Assembly (NCBI GenBank): GCA_963559585.1
Contig: CAUWLJ010000001.1
Span: 40,235 to 104,234 of the forward strand
Reading direction: 5' to 3'
Length of the DNA stretch: 64,000 bases
DNA from: Eisenbergiella sp963559585
GTDB taxonomy: Bacteria > Bacillota > Clostridia > Lachnospirales > Lachnospiraceae
This document shows positions 1 to 7,982 of this stretch, piece after piece. Each line of letters starts with the position of its first letter. The stretch's first letter is position 1. Made by a program: the position numbers and the translations under genes. The notes below the pieces were generated by a model. The model did no database searches, had not been told where the DNA came from, and saw only the letters and a list, made by a program, of their open reading frames with translations.

Positions 1-82
1 TTCCTTTCATCTTTCCATAGAGAAAAGCGGTCTGAAACAGCCCGCACACATATCCGATCAACAGACAGATCAAACGTATCAT
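1..82 (-). CDS. plsY: Glycerol-3-phosphate acyltransferase PlsY, N-terminal fragment (cut by window edge)
   Basis: Only the first 27 codons are present. They read MIRLICLLIGYVCGLFQTAF and continue into LYGKMKG, the first transmembrane helix and following loop typical of PlsY, which transfers acyl groups from acyl-phosphate to glycerol-3-phosphate at the membrane. The ATG at 82 is preceded by an AGGTGAG ribosome binding site and lies 44 bp after the der stop codon, so it is probably co-transcribed with der. PlsX, which makes its acyl-phosphate substrate, is encoded about 39 kb away in this window. The call rests on a short stretch, so a related small membrane protein cannot be fully excluded. 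Confidence 0.75.
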   Translation of the reverse strand, partial: MIRLICLLIGYVCGLFQTAFLYGKMKG

Positions 83-126
83 TTCTTTCTCACCTTCTGC
101 CGCCCGGGCGGCATCCTTCTCCCCTG

Positions 127-1461
127 TTATTTTTCGTACCGCTCTCTGATAATAAATTTCAGCGGTGTTCCCCGGAAACCGAAGGCCTCCCTGATCTTGT
201 TTTCGATATAACGGGTATAGGAAAAGTGCATCAATTCCTTATCGTTGACGAAGATCACAAAGGTGGGCGGCTTCACGGACGCCTGGGTGATGTAGTAGAG
301 CCGCAGGCGCTTTCCTTTATCCGAAGGGGGCTGCTGCAGGGCCACCGCCTCGGACATGATTTCATTCAGTACACCCGTGGAAACACGCAGCGCATGGTTC
401 TCGATCACCGCATCGATGGTCTCAAACAGCTTGGGCAGCCGCTGTCCGGTCTTTGCGGAGATGAACAGAAGCTCCGCGTAGGGCATGAAGGACAGAGTAT
501 TCTTGATCTTTTCGGTGAAACGGTAGATGGTCTTATCATCCTTCTCCACCGCATCCCATTTGTTCACCGCAATGATCACGCCCTTGCCTCTCTCATGGGC
601 AATGCCGGCGATCTTGGCATCCTGCTCCGTCACTCCCTCGGAGGCGTCGATTACCAGAACCACCACATCCGCCCGTTCCACCGCTCCCACGGTGCGCACG
701 ATCATGTAGCGCTCCAGCTCCTCCTTGATCTTGTTCTTTCTGCGCAGTCCTGCCGTATCAATAAAAATATATTCTTTTCCGTTATAAACCACTTCTGTGT
801 CAATGGCGTCTCTGGTGGTTCCCGCAATGTCGGATACGATCACCCGGTTCTCCCCGATCAGACGGTTGATAATGGAGGACTTGCCCACGTTGGGCTTTCC
901 CACGATGGCCACCCGGGGCCGTTCATCCTCCTCCTCGGCCTCGCTCCGCTCCGGGAAATGAGAAATCACCTTATCCAGAAGATCTCCCAGCCCCATGCGG
1001 TTCGCCGCCGAAATAGGCTGGGGATCGCCGATACCCAGATTGTAGAACTCGTACACGTCCGCCATATATTTGTCAAAATCGTCCACCTTGTTCACCACCA
1101 GCACGATGGGCTTATGGGAACGGCGGAGCATATCCGCCACCTTGGAATCCGAATCCACCAGCCCCTGCTTCACATCCACCATGAACAGGATCACATCCGC
1201 CGTGTCGATGGCGATCTGGGCCTGCTCCCTCATCTGGGACAGGATGACATCGGAGCTGTCCGGCTCAATGCCCCCCGTGTCGATCATGGTAAACATCCGG
1301 TCCAGCCAGGTCACATCCGCATAAATACGGTCTCTGGTAATACCGGGGCTGTCCTTCACGATGGAAATCCGTTCCCCGGCCAGTGCATTGAACAGGGTGG
1401 ACTTGCCCACATTCGGCCTGCCCACCACTGCCACGATTGGTTTTCTTGTTCTGCTGCTCAT
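127..1461 (-). CDS. der: Ribosome biogenesis GTPase Der (EngA)
   Basis: A 444-residue protein with two tandem GTPase domains and a C-terminal KH-like domain, the hallmark of Der, which acts in 50S subunit maturation. P-loops are visible at residues 14-22 (GRPNVGKST) and about 188-196 (GKPNVGKSS). DTGG (about 61) and NKVD (about 124) belong to the first domain; DTAG and NKWD belong to the second. I chose the ATG at 1461 because GGAG stands six bases upstream; an ATG four codons earlier overlaps that site. The start lies one base after the stop of the DUF512 gene, so translation is probably coupled. Length and motifs are normal for the family. Confidence 0.97.
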   Translation of the reverse strand: MSSRTRKPIVAVVGRPNVGKSTLFNALAGERISIVKDSPGITRDRIYADVTWLDRMFTMIDTGGIEPDSSDVILSQMREQAQIAIDTADVILFMVDVKQGLVDSDSKVADMLRRSHKPIVLVVNKVDDFDKYMADVYEFYNLGIGDPQPISAANRMGLGDLLDKVISHFPERSEAEEEDERPRVAIVGKPNVGKSSIINRLIGENRVIVSDIAGTTRDAIDTEVVYNGKEYIFIDTAGLRRKNKIKEELERYMIVRTVGAVERADVVVLVIDASEGVTEQDAKIAGIAHERGKGVIIAVNKWDAVEKDDKTIYRFTEKIKNTLSFMPYAELLFISAKTGQRLPKLFETIDAVIENHALRVSTGVLNEIMSEAVALQQPPSDKGKRLRLYYITQASVKPPTFVIFVNDKELMHFSYTRYIENKIREAFGFRGTPLKFIIRERYEK

Positions 1462-1462
1462 A

Positions 1463-2842
1463 TTAATCTCCATTCCCAGCCGTCTCCGCTCCAGCGGAAG
1501 CGGCGTCCGTTTTCTTTCTCACAAAAGCATCCACAAAGTCATATCCGCTTGATTTTACAATATCTGTCTGCACTTGTAAAGCCCCGGCGATCTCCTCCAC
1601 CGTCACATCATCCAGCAGCACCCTCTCCCCGCTTCTCAGCACGTTCTCCGGCAGATACAGAATCTCTCCCAGCTCCTTTCCTTCAAGCTGGGCCAGGATG
1701 TCCTGCCCGGTGAGAAGCCCGGTCACCGTGATGCGCTCTCCGAAGAAATCGTTCCGAATGGGGTATACGTGGATGTGAATTCCCGGAAAACGCTCCATGA
1801 TCCGCCCCGCCATCCGCTGGATGTAGGGCGCTGCGATCAGCCCGGTCACGCAGGAATAGCTGCCTGTAAGGATCCTTTCCTCCGTCTTTCCCGGCTCCGA
1901 AAGTCCGGCGAAGGCCTCCTCAAACTCCTCCAGCATCAGCCGAAGCATTCCCACTCCGTTTTCCAGCTGCAGGTATCCGTCGTAATTCTCCTCATCCGGC
2001 AGCTCCTCCCCCGCCAGGATATACCACTCGTCGCTGGCATGGACGAAATGAAGGCCCCACTGGGGATACAGCTTTTCCTGCCACCTGTGGATCCGGGCAA
2101 GCACCTTTCTGGCATCCTCCCTGGTAAAAGGCTCCAGAGGCTCCAGCCCCTCCCTGTACCGGGACAGGCCCACGGGCACCACGGACAAGCTTTTCAGATG
2201 GGGCAGATACCGGGTCAGGTCGGAAATGGAGCGTTCCAGCTCCTCCCCGTCATTGAAGCCCTTACACAGGACGATCTGGCCGTTCATCTCGATTCCCGCC
2301 TCAAAAAAACGCTCCGCCTTTTTCAGCGCCTCCCCCGCGAAGCGGTTGTGCAGCATCCTGCATCTCAGCTCCGGATTCGTGGTCTGAAAGGATATATTAA
2401 TAGGAGACAGATGGTACTTGATGATGCGCTCCACATCGTGCTCCGACATGTTCGTAAGCGTCACGTAGTTTCCCTGCAGAAAGGAGAGGCGGGAATCGTC
2501 ATCCTTAAAATAAAGCGTCTCCCGCATCCCCTCCGGCATCTGGTCGATGAAGCAGAAGATGCACTTGTTCGTGCACGACCGGTATTCGTCCATCAGGCCG
2601 TTCTCAAACTCTACCCCCAGATCCTCCTCATATTCCTTGTCGATCTCCAAAAGCCATTCCTCCCCGGAAGCCTTTGCGATCAGCACCTCCACATACTCCT
2701 CCTCAATCATGTACTGATAGTCGAAAACATCCTCCACTGCTTCCCCGTTTATTTTAAGAAGCCGGTCTCCCGCCTCTATCCCCATTTCTTCCGCGATACT
2801 TCCCGCCTCTACCTGCTTGATCAAATGTCCTTTTTCTCTCAT
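1463..2842 (-). CDS. DUF512 family protein with PDZ and radical-SAM-like Fe-S domains
   Basis: A 459-residue protein of the PDZ plus DUF512 type found next to der in many Clostridia. Residues about 5-65 form a PDZ-like domain (GSIAEEMGIEAGDRLLKING). A cysteine cluster C90-X3-C94-X2-C97 follows, the pattern of radical SAM iron-sulfur sites, then the long DUF512 region. The biochemical role is not established for the family, so no reaction is assigned. The ATG is preceded by AGGAG at a five-base spacing, and the stop codon is one base from the der start. Conserved linkage to der and plsY suggests a housekeeping function. Confidence 0.88.
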   Translation of the reverse strand: MREKGHLIKQVEAGSIAEEMGIEAGDRLLKINGEAVEDVFDYQYMIEEEYVEVLIAKASGEEWLLEIDKEYEEDLGVEFENGLMDEYRSCTNKCIFCFIDQMPEGMRETLYFKDDDSRLSFLQGNYVTLTNMSEHDVERIIKYHLSPINISFQTTNPELRCRMLHNRFAGEALKKAERFFEAGIEMNGQIVLCKGFNDGEELERSISDLTRYLPHLKSLSVVPVGLSRYREGLEPLEPFTREDARKVLARIHRWQEKLYPQWGLHFVHASDEWYILAGEELPDEENYDGYLQLENGVGMLRLMLEEFEEAFAGLSEPGKTEERILTGSYSCVTGLIAAPYIQRMAGRIMERFPGIHIHVYPIRNDFFGERITVTGLLTGQDILAQLEGKELGEILYLPENVLRSGERVLLDDVTVEEIAGALQVQTDIVKSSGYDFVDAFVRKKTDAASAGAETAGNGD

Positions 2843-2971
2843 TGCTTCTCCTGTTTCACAGCTTATTATTTCTATCCTGATTTTCTCATTTGCTTATGCC
2901 TGCCGGCTGCCGCAATCCGCCGGCAGGGCGGCAGGCCGTATGACCGTCCGGGCCACCCAGCTCCTTTTTCA

Positions 2972-3017
2972 TTCTACTAGAAATTCCTTGACGTGTCACT
3001 AGTAGAAATGATATAAA
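2972..3017 (+). promoter_or_regulatory. prs promoter embedded in a 9-bp inverted repeat (candidate operator)
   Basis: A sigma-A-like promoter reads TTGACG (2988-2993), 18 bp, TATAAA (3012-3017). A perfect inverted repeat, TTCTACTAG (2972-2980) and CTAGTAGAA (2999-3007), brackets the -35 box with its second arm in the spacer. A smaller TGAC-GT-GTCA palindrome (2989-2998) overlaps the -35. Binding of a dimer here would be expected to block prs transcription; the regulator is unknown. The leader to the prs start is about 100 nt and can form a stem from GGGGCTGCC (3037-3045) with GGCAGAAGCCC (3083-3093). Confidence 0.65.
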
Positions 3018-3128
3018 TGAGAAGATAAAGTCCTCCGGGGCTGCCGTGCACTGAAGCGTGTTTGAAACTCATTCCGCCAGTTGGCAGAAGCCCTCCGGGT
3101 ACATGACGGACAGACAGGAGAAATGATT

Positions 3129-4316
3129 ATGCCAAATATACATGAGCTGGAAACGGCCCTTCCCGTTGCGCCTCTGAAGGTGCTTGCCATGGAATCAGCC
3201 CTGCCCCTCGGGCGGCGCATCAACGATTATCTGGTGGAGTTCCGCCGGAATCTTAACACAGCCAAGCAGGAGGATACTGCATTTCAGGGCTATGTGGCCG
3301 ACAGCTATCTGGTGGACGCCCGCTGTCCAAGATTTGGAAGCGGCGAGGGAAAGGGCAGCATAAACGAATCCGTTCATGGAAAGGATCTTTTCATTCTGGT
3401 GGACGTATGCAACCACAGTCTGACCTATTCCATCAACGGCTATACCAACCATAAATCCCCGGACGACAATTACCAGGATCTGAAGCGTATGATCGCTGCT
3501 GCAGCCGGAAAGGCGCACCGCATCAACGTAATCATGCCCTTTCTCTATGAGGGCCGTCAGCACAAGAGAGCAGCGCGGGAATCTCTGGACTGCGCATACA
3601 TGCTCACCGAGCTTGCGGACATGGGAGTATCCAATTTCATCACCTTCGATGCCCACGACCCAAGAGTACAGAACGCCACCCCGCTGAACGGCTTTGACAA
3701 CTTCACTCCTCCTTATCAGTTTATCCGCGCCCTGCTCATCAATGAGCCGGATCTGATGATCGACAAGGAGCATATGATTGTGATCAGTCCCGATGAAGGG
3801 GCGCTGGACCGCGCCGTATACTTCGGCAACGTGCTGGGCGTCAATACAGGCATGTTCTATAAACGCCGGGACTACTCTACAGTAGTAAACGGCAAGAATC
3901 CCATCGTGGCTCACGAATTCCTGGGAGACAACATTGACGGACGGAATGTGGTCATCATCGATGATATGATTTCTTCCGGTGAAAGTATGCTGGATACCTC
4001 CAGACAGCTGAAGGAAATGAACGCCAGAAGGGTTTTCATCTGCTGTACCTTCGGACTTTTCACCAACGGCCTGAAGGCCTTTGACGAGGCCTATGAAAAG
4101 GGATGGTTCGACCGGGTGATCACCACCAACCTGACCTACCAGCCCCCGGAGCTGTACTCCCGCCCTTATTATACCGTGGCGGATATGAGCAAGTTCCTGG
4201 CCTCCATCATCGACTTTATGAATCACGACGTCTCCATGTATCACGTCATGACACCCACGGAGAAGATCAACGAGGTTCTGGCCAAATACAACCGGCGGGA
4301 TGAATATAAGCTGTAG
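3129..4316 (+). CDS. prs: Ribose-phosphate pyrophosphokinase (PRPP synthetase)
   Basis: Makes PRPP from ribose-5-phosphate and ATP for nucleotide, histidine and tryptophan synthesis. The 395-residue protein has the PRPP-binding loop VVIIDDMISSGES (about residues 274-286) and FDAHDP (about 173-178). It is longer than the roughly 315-residue classical enzyme, matching the long form seen in Lachnospiraceae-type genomes. I chose the ATG at 3129 because AGGAG (3116-3120) is eight bases away; the ATG at 3123 is only two bases from that site. It is monocistronic, oriented against its neighbours, and has its own promoter and strong terminator. Confidence 0.95.
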   Translation: MPNIHELETALPVAPLKVLAMESALPLGRRINDYLVEFRRNLNTAKQEDTAFQGYVADSYLVDARCPRFGSGEGKGSINESVHGKDLFILVDVCNHSLTYSINGYTNHKSPDDNYQDLKRMIAAAAGKAHRINVIMPFLYEGRQHKRAARESLDCAYMLTELADMGVSNFITFDAHDPRVQNATPLNGFDNFTPPYQFIRALLINEPDLMIDKEHMIVISPDEGALDRAVYFGNVLGVNTGMFYKRRDYSTVVNGKNPIVAHEFLGDNIDGRNVVIIDDMISSGESMLDTSRQLKEMNARRVFICCTFGLFTNGLKAFDEAYEKGWFDRVITTNLTYQPPELYSRPYYTVADMSKFLASIIDFMNHDVSMYHVMTPTEKINEVLAKYNRRDEYKL

Positions 4317-4339
4317 CAGTCCAGCCATATCGCAGCCTT

Positions 4340-4387
4340 AAAAAGGTACATTCCGGCAGCTTTTTCTGCCAGGGAATGTACCTTTTT
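4340..4387 (+). terminator. Intrinsic terminator of prs
   Basis: Perfect 15-bp arms AAAAAGGTACATTCC (4340-4354) and GGAATGTACCTTTTT (4373-4387) enclose a further GGCAG/CTGCC stem and end in a T-run. The A-rich 5' side also gives the opposite strand a T-tract, so it may act in both directions between prs and the convergent kinase gene. Confidence 0.92.
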
Positions 4388-4455
4388 TGTGTTCCACCTT
4401 AACATGAGGAAGGCCTTCCCACCTCCCGGGAAATGGCCTTCTCATTCTGCCCGGC

Positions 4456-4506
4456 TTCTTTCAAAAGCCAGTTTCTTTCAAAAGCCGGTTTCCTTCAAAG
4501 CCCGGC
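4456..4506. repeat. Three tandem 17-bp repeats across the kinase stop codon
   Basis: Three consecutive units (4456-4472, 4473-4489, 4490-4506) follow the pattern TTCTTTCAAAAGCCGGT. The first two differ at one base and the third has a few changes. The kinase TGA stop (4478-4480) lies in the middle unit. Because 17 is not a multiple of three, each unit is read in a different frame, so copy-number change would alter the C-terminus of the kinase. Confidence 0.8.
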
Positions 4507-7117
4507 CGGAGGCCTCCTGCTCCAGACAGGGAAAACGAAGGATCACCTTGAACAGATCCCCGTCCAGATAAATCTGGAACTGGCCGTTCTGCAGCGTAGT
4601 CAGATTCTGGGCGATGGAAAGACCCAGCCCGCTCCCTTCCGTGCTTCTGGACACGTCCCCTCTGATAAAGCGCTCCGTCAGCTCGTCCGCGCTGATGTTT
4701 AAGGGCTGAGCCGAGATATTTTTCATGGAAAAGACCGCAAAATGTCCCCCTGCTTCTTCCCTGACCGTAAGATCCAGGTACACCCTGGTTCCCTCCAGTG
4801 CATATTTGTATACGTTTCCAAACAAATTTTCCGCCACGCGCCAGATCCGTCTGCTGTCCGCCTCGATATAGACCGGCTCCTCCGGCATGGAGGAGATCAT
4901 GCGCAGGCATTTTTCCTCCATCTTCTCCGCAAACTCGCCCATGGTCTGGTTGATCAGCTCCTTAAAATTAATCCTTTCCATCTGGAGGGAGATATTGCCG
5001 GAGGAAATTTTGGAGGCCTCCACCAGGTCGTCCGTGAGCTGCTTCAGCCTCTGGGACTTGGCATCCAGCACCTGGATATAGCCCCTGATCCTCTCATCCT
5101 CAATGTCCTCCCGCTTCAGAAGGTTGACAAAATTGATGATGGAGGTGAGCGGAGTTTTGATGTCATGGGATACGTTGGTGATCAGATCCGCCTTGAGCCG
5201 TTCATCCTTCATGCTGGTGGCAACCGCCTCCGCAATCCCGTCCCCGATACTGTTCACCGCCTCCGCCAGCTCCCTGTTCTCCCCGTGCATGCGGGAAGCG
5301 TCAATCTTATGGTCAAACTTACCGCCGCCGATGGTCTGCGTCCCCTTCACCACCTGCTGCAGATCCCTTCTCTCCTGATACAGAAGGACAGCCGCTCCCA
5401 GATCCACAATTCCCGCCAGCAGGATCCCTGCGGTTCCCAGAAGGCTCATCAGCAGATTGAACGCCATAAGTCCCAGAAAGGGAAGGAGGAGCCTGCTCAC
5501 AATGCTGCTGTGCTCATACAGGGACAGCGCCCCCCTTTTGATCAGCCTTCCCAGACGCCACATCAGAGAGCAGCGCCAGAATACATGTGCCTTCAGCCTG
5601 CGCACCAGACTCAGGTAGGGCTTTTCCCCGATCCAGTCGAACAGGAAGGCCGCTGCCGCAATGCCTGCCGCCATCAGGAAAGGATCCACCCCGTCCTCCC
5701 AGATACCGTAATCATCATAGGCCATCACAATGCGCCCGGCTGCCACGCACAGCAGACCGAAGGCCGCAGACAGGAGAAGCATGGACAGGAGCAGAAGCTC
5801 CGTGGGAATCCTGTCTCCCTTTTTCAACACGATCACATATCCGTCCTCATTCTCAGCCTCTGCCCGGCCCTCCTTTACCGTGACAACACCCAGAAGATAG
5901 ACTGCCAGAACCACAGCCAGTGCTCCTGCCGTCACCGTCTGCCAGTAATAGGGCATAAAACGCAGGAACGCGCGCCGGGCCTGGGCCAGTCCGTCGTTGG
6001 CCCTGTAGGAGGTATCCACTCCGATCCAGACCCGCGAATTCTCCCCGAAGGCGTACTCGTAAATGCCCAGCGTCCTGCGCATCTGCTCCGTGGTAATCTT
6101 CGTATTGGTTGAAATCTCCACCAGATCCGGATTGTAGTACAGATTTTTCCCGAAGGCGGAAAACAGCTCCGTGATCTCCTCCTCCGTCATTTCCTCAAAA
6201 TTTTCCGTCAGGTTGCTGAAATAGCAGACGTCGCCATCCACCACCATCTGGTAGCAGTAACGGATGTTGGTTTTGTCTTTCTCGTAATAATTCTTGAAGC
6301 CGCTGTATTCCGTAAAGTTGTGATACAGCTGGCTTCCCGCGTCCACCAGAAGATTGCGCAGACTGATATAGTCCTGCAGGCTGGAGGCGTACTCTGCCAG
6401 ATCCAGACCGTCCGCAGAATAGTACCGGGGAACCAGAATATCCACTCCCAGAGCTTCCCCGCCATCCGGAATCACCCCTTCCTGCAGCTGCTTCTCCTCC
6501 CATGCCTCCGCAGAGGAGGGCATGTCCGCAATGATTCTCAGGCTGAGGGCGTCGGTGCCCGCCGCATGGGATGTATATTTCAGCTTCTGCCTGGCAAACT
6601 GGCTCTGAAGGCTGTAATCCTCCGCCAGCACCTCCTGCCCCTCCCCGCCCTTTTCCACGCTCTCCTGAGCAAAAAAACGGTCAAATTCCTCCTCTGTCCC
6701 ATATACAGTCTCATATTTAAAGCCTGCATTCCCCCACTTGATCAGATCGTCCAGATAATAGCAGGCGGTGATCTGCTCCTCCTCCAGAGTGCTCGTCCGG
6801 TTCACATAGGCTGCCAGATCAATGAGCTTCCTGCCGTTGTACACCCCGTCCGTCTCAAGCTGGCTCTTAATCACTGCCATGCGGGTGATCCCCGCAACGT
6901 CCCTGCTCAATATATCCTCAAAAGCCTCTGAATCCTCAAACAGCTCCTTCTGGGCAAAGGGGGAAACAAAATAGCCGGCCCGTCCATCCGCCCACTCCAC
7001 CGTGATAAAGGAATTGGCAAAAATAGCCATAACACAGCCTGCTGCCGTTGCGGCAAGGAGACGCTTCAGAAACAAAAACAGAGCCCTTTTTCCTTTTCCC
7101 ATCACGCATTTGTTCAT
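4478..7117 (-). CDS. Two-component sensor histidine kinase with large ectodomain and several membrane helices
   Basis: An 879-residue membrane kinase. One helix (about residues 10-37) is followed by a roughly 350-residue extracytoplasmic region, then about five helices (about 392-413, 438-462, 478-497, 540-559, 561-580). Next come a HAMP-like linker, the HisKA box VSHDIKTPLTS with phospho-accepting His about 651, and a HATPase domain with N-box NLFGNVYKY and GSGLGLS at about 828. I chose the ATG at 7117 because AGGAAG precedes it; longer in-frame starts overlap the upstream regulator gene. It lies 65 bp after that response regulator and is almost certainly its partner. The ectodomain matches no domain I can name, so the ligand is unknown. 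Confidence 0.9.
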   Translation of the reverse strand: MNKCVMGKGKRALFLFLKRLLAATAAGCVMAIFANSFITVEWADGRAGYFVSPFAQKELFEDSEAFEDILSRDVAGITRMAVIKSQLETDGVYNGRKLIDLAAYVNRTSTLEEEQITACYYLDDLIKWGNAGFKYETVYGTEEEFDRFFAQESVEKGGEGQEVLAEDYSLQSQFARQKLKYTSHAAGTDALSLRIIADMPSSAEAWEEKQLQEGVIPDGGEALGVDILVPRYYSADGLDLAEYASSLQDYISLRNLLVDAGSQLYHNFTEYSGFKNYYEKDKTNIRYCYQMVVDGDVCYFSNLTENFEEMTEEEITELFSAFGKNLYYNPDLVEISTNTKITTEQMRRTLGIYEYAFGENSRVWIGVDTSYRANDGLAQARRAFLRFMPYYWQTVTAGALAVVLAVYLLGVVTVKEGRAEAENEDGYVIVLKKGDRIPTELLLLSMLLLSAAFGLLCVAAGRIVMAYDDYGIWEDGVDPFLMAAGIAAAAFLFDWIGEKPYLSLVRRLKAHVFWRCSLMWRLGRLIKRGALSLYEHSSIVSRLLLPFLGLMAFNLLMSLLGTAGILLAGIVDLGAAVLLYQERRDLQQVVKGTQTIGGGKFDHKIDASRMHGENRELAEAVNSIGDGIAEAVATSMKDERLKADLITNVSHDIKTPLTSIINFVNLLKREDIEDERIRGYIQVLDAKSQRLKQLTDDLVEASKISSGNISLQMERINFKELINQTMGEFAEKMEEKCLRMISSMPEEPVYIEADSRRIWRVAENLFGNVYKYALEGTRVYLDLTVREEAGGHFAVFSMKNISAQPLNISADELTERFIRGDVSRSTEGSGLGLSIAQNLTTLQNGQFQIYLDGDLFKVILRFPCLEQEASGRALKETGF

Positions 7118-7182
7118 TTTGGACGCTTCCTTTCCGGGGGACTGTCCGCATAAGGGCCGTTCTTTTCCCACAGCCGCAGACG

Positions 7183-7875
7183 TTACTGTTTCTCTATCTT
7201 GTAGCCCACTCCCCATACCACCTTCAGATACCGGGGCTCCTTGGGATTGATCTCGATTTTCTCGCGGATATGCCTGATATGCACGGCCACCGTATTATCC
7301 GCTCCGATGGCCTCCTCCTCCCAGATGCTTTCATAGATCTGGTCGATGGAAAAAACACGCCCCTGGTTCTTCACCAGAAGAAGGAGGATATTGTACTCGA
7401 TGGGCGTCAGCTTCACCGGCTCGTCGTCCACCGTCACCTTCTTGGTATCGTCATCAATCACCAGGCCTCCTGCCCGGAAAACCGCATTGTTCTCCGTATT
7501 CAGATTGCCAAGCTGGGTGTAGCGGCGCAGATGGGATTTCACCCTGGCCACCAGCTCCAGCGGATTAAAGGGCTTGGTCACATAGTCGTCCGCCCCGATA
7601 TTCAGCCCGAGAATCTTGTCGGCGTCCTCGGATTTGGCGGACAGGATAATGATGGGAATGCTGCTGTACTCCCTGATCTTCAGCGTGGCGTGGATTCCGT
7701 CCAGCTTTGGCATCATCACGTCGATGATCAGAAGCTGCACCTCATTGGCCTTCAGCTCCCGGATCGCCTGCTCCCCGTCATAAGCCTTAATCACATGGTA
7801 GCCCTCCTGATTCAGATAGATCTCTATGGCCTCCACGATCTCTTTATCATCGTCACATACCAGTATATTCGTCAT
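7183..7875 (-). CDS. OmpR/PhoB-family response regulator (VanR-like)
   Basis: A 230-residue DNA-binding regulator. The receiver domain has the acidic pocket DDD (8-10), phospho-acceptor Asp52 in IIDVMMP, and Lys101 in the YVTKPFNP motif. A winged-helix output domain follows (LTPIEYNILLLL, then the C-terminal VVWGVGYKIEK). The kinase gene follows at once, giving the usual regulator-kinase order. A promoter-like sequence in the 107-bp upstream gap suggests the pair is transcribed separately from the serine hydrolase upstream. Target genes are not evident; the adjacent hydrolase is one candidate. Confidence 0.95.
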   Translation of the reverse strand: MTNILVCDDDKEIVEAIEIYLNQEGYHVIKAYDGEQAIRELKANEVQLLIIDVMMPKLDGIHATLKIREYSSIPIIILSAKSEDADKILGLNIGADDYVTKPFNPLELVARVKSHLRRYTQLGNLNTENNAVFRAGGLVIDDDTKKVTVDDEPVKLTPIEYNILLLLVKNQGRVFSIDQIYESIWEEEAIGADNTVAVHIRHIREKIEINPKEPRYLKVVWGVGYKIEKQ

Positions 7876-7946
7876 TGCCTTCTTCTCCCTGTGGTCTCCC
7901 GCAGGCGCCTGCGCGGCCCCGGGATAGGTTTATTTTAAATGAAAAG

Positions 7947-7975
7947 TATATAGAAATACATGGGAACATGGTTAA
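7947..7975 (-). promoter_or_regulatory. Candidate promoter of the response regulator-kinase pair
   Basis: On the minus strand TTAACC (7970-7975), a 17-bp spacer and TATATA (7947-7952) lie in an AT-rich patch about 70 bp before the regulator start. CATG-GGAA-CATG (7960-7971 region) forms a small palindrome over the -35 side, which could serve autoregulation. The -35 box is a weak match. Confidence 0.45.
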
Positions 7976-7982
7976 GATTTCC

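Noticed and set aside
226..1713. Long plus-strand reading frame opposite der and the DUF512 gene
   Set aside because: It is antisense to two well-supported genes, is rich in His and Leu as expected of a complementary frame, and has no recognisable domain or ribosome binding site. Similar long frames opposite polA, smc, ffh and ftsH were rejected for the same reason.
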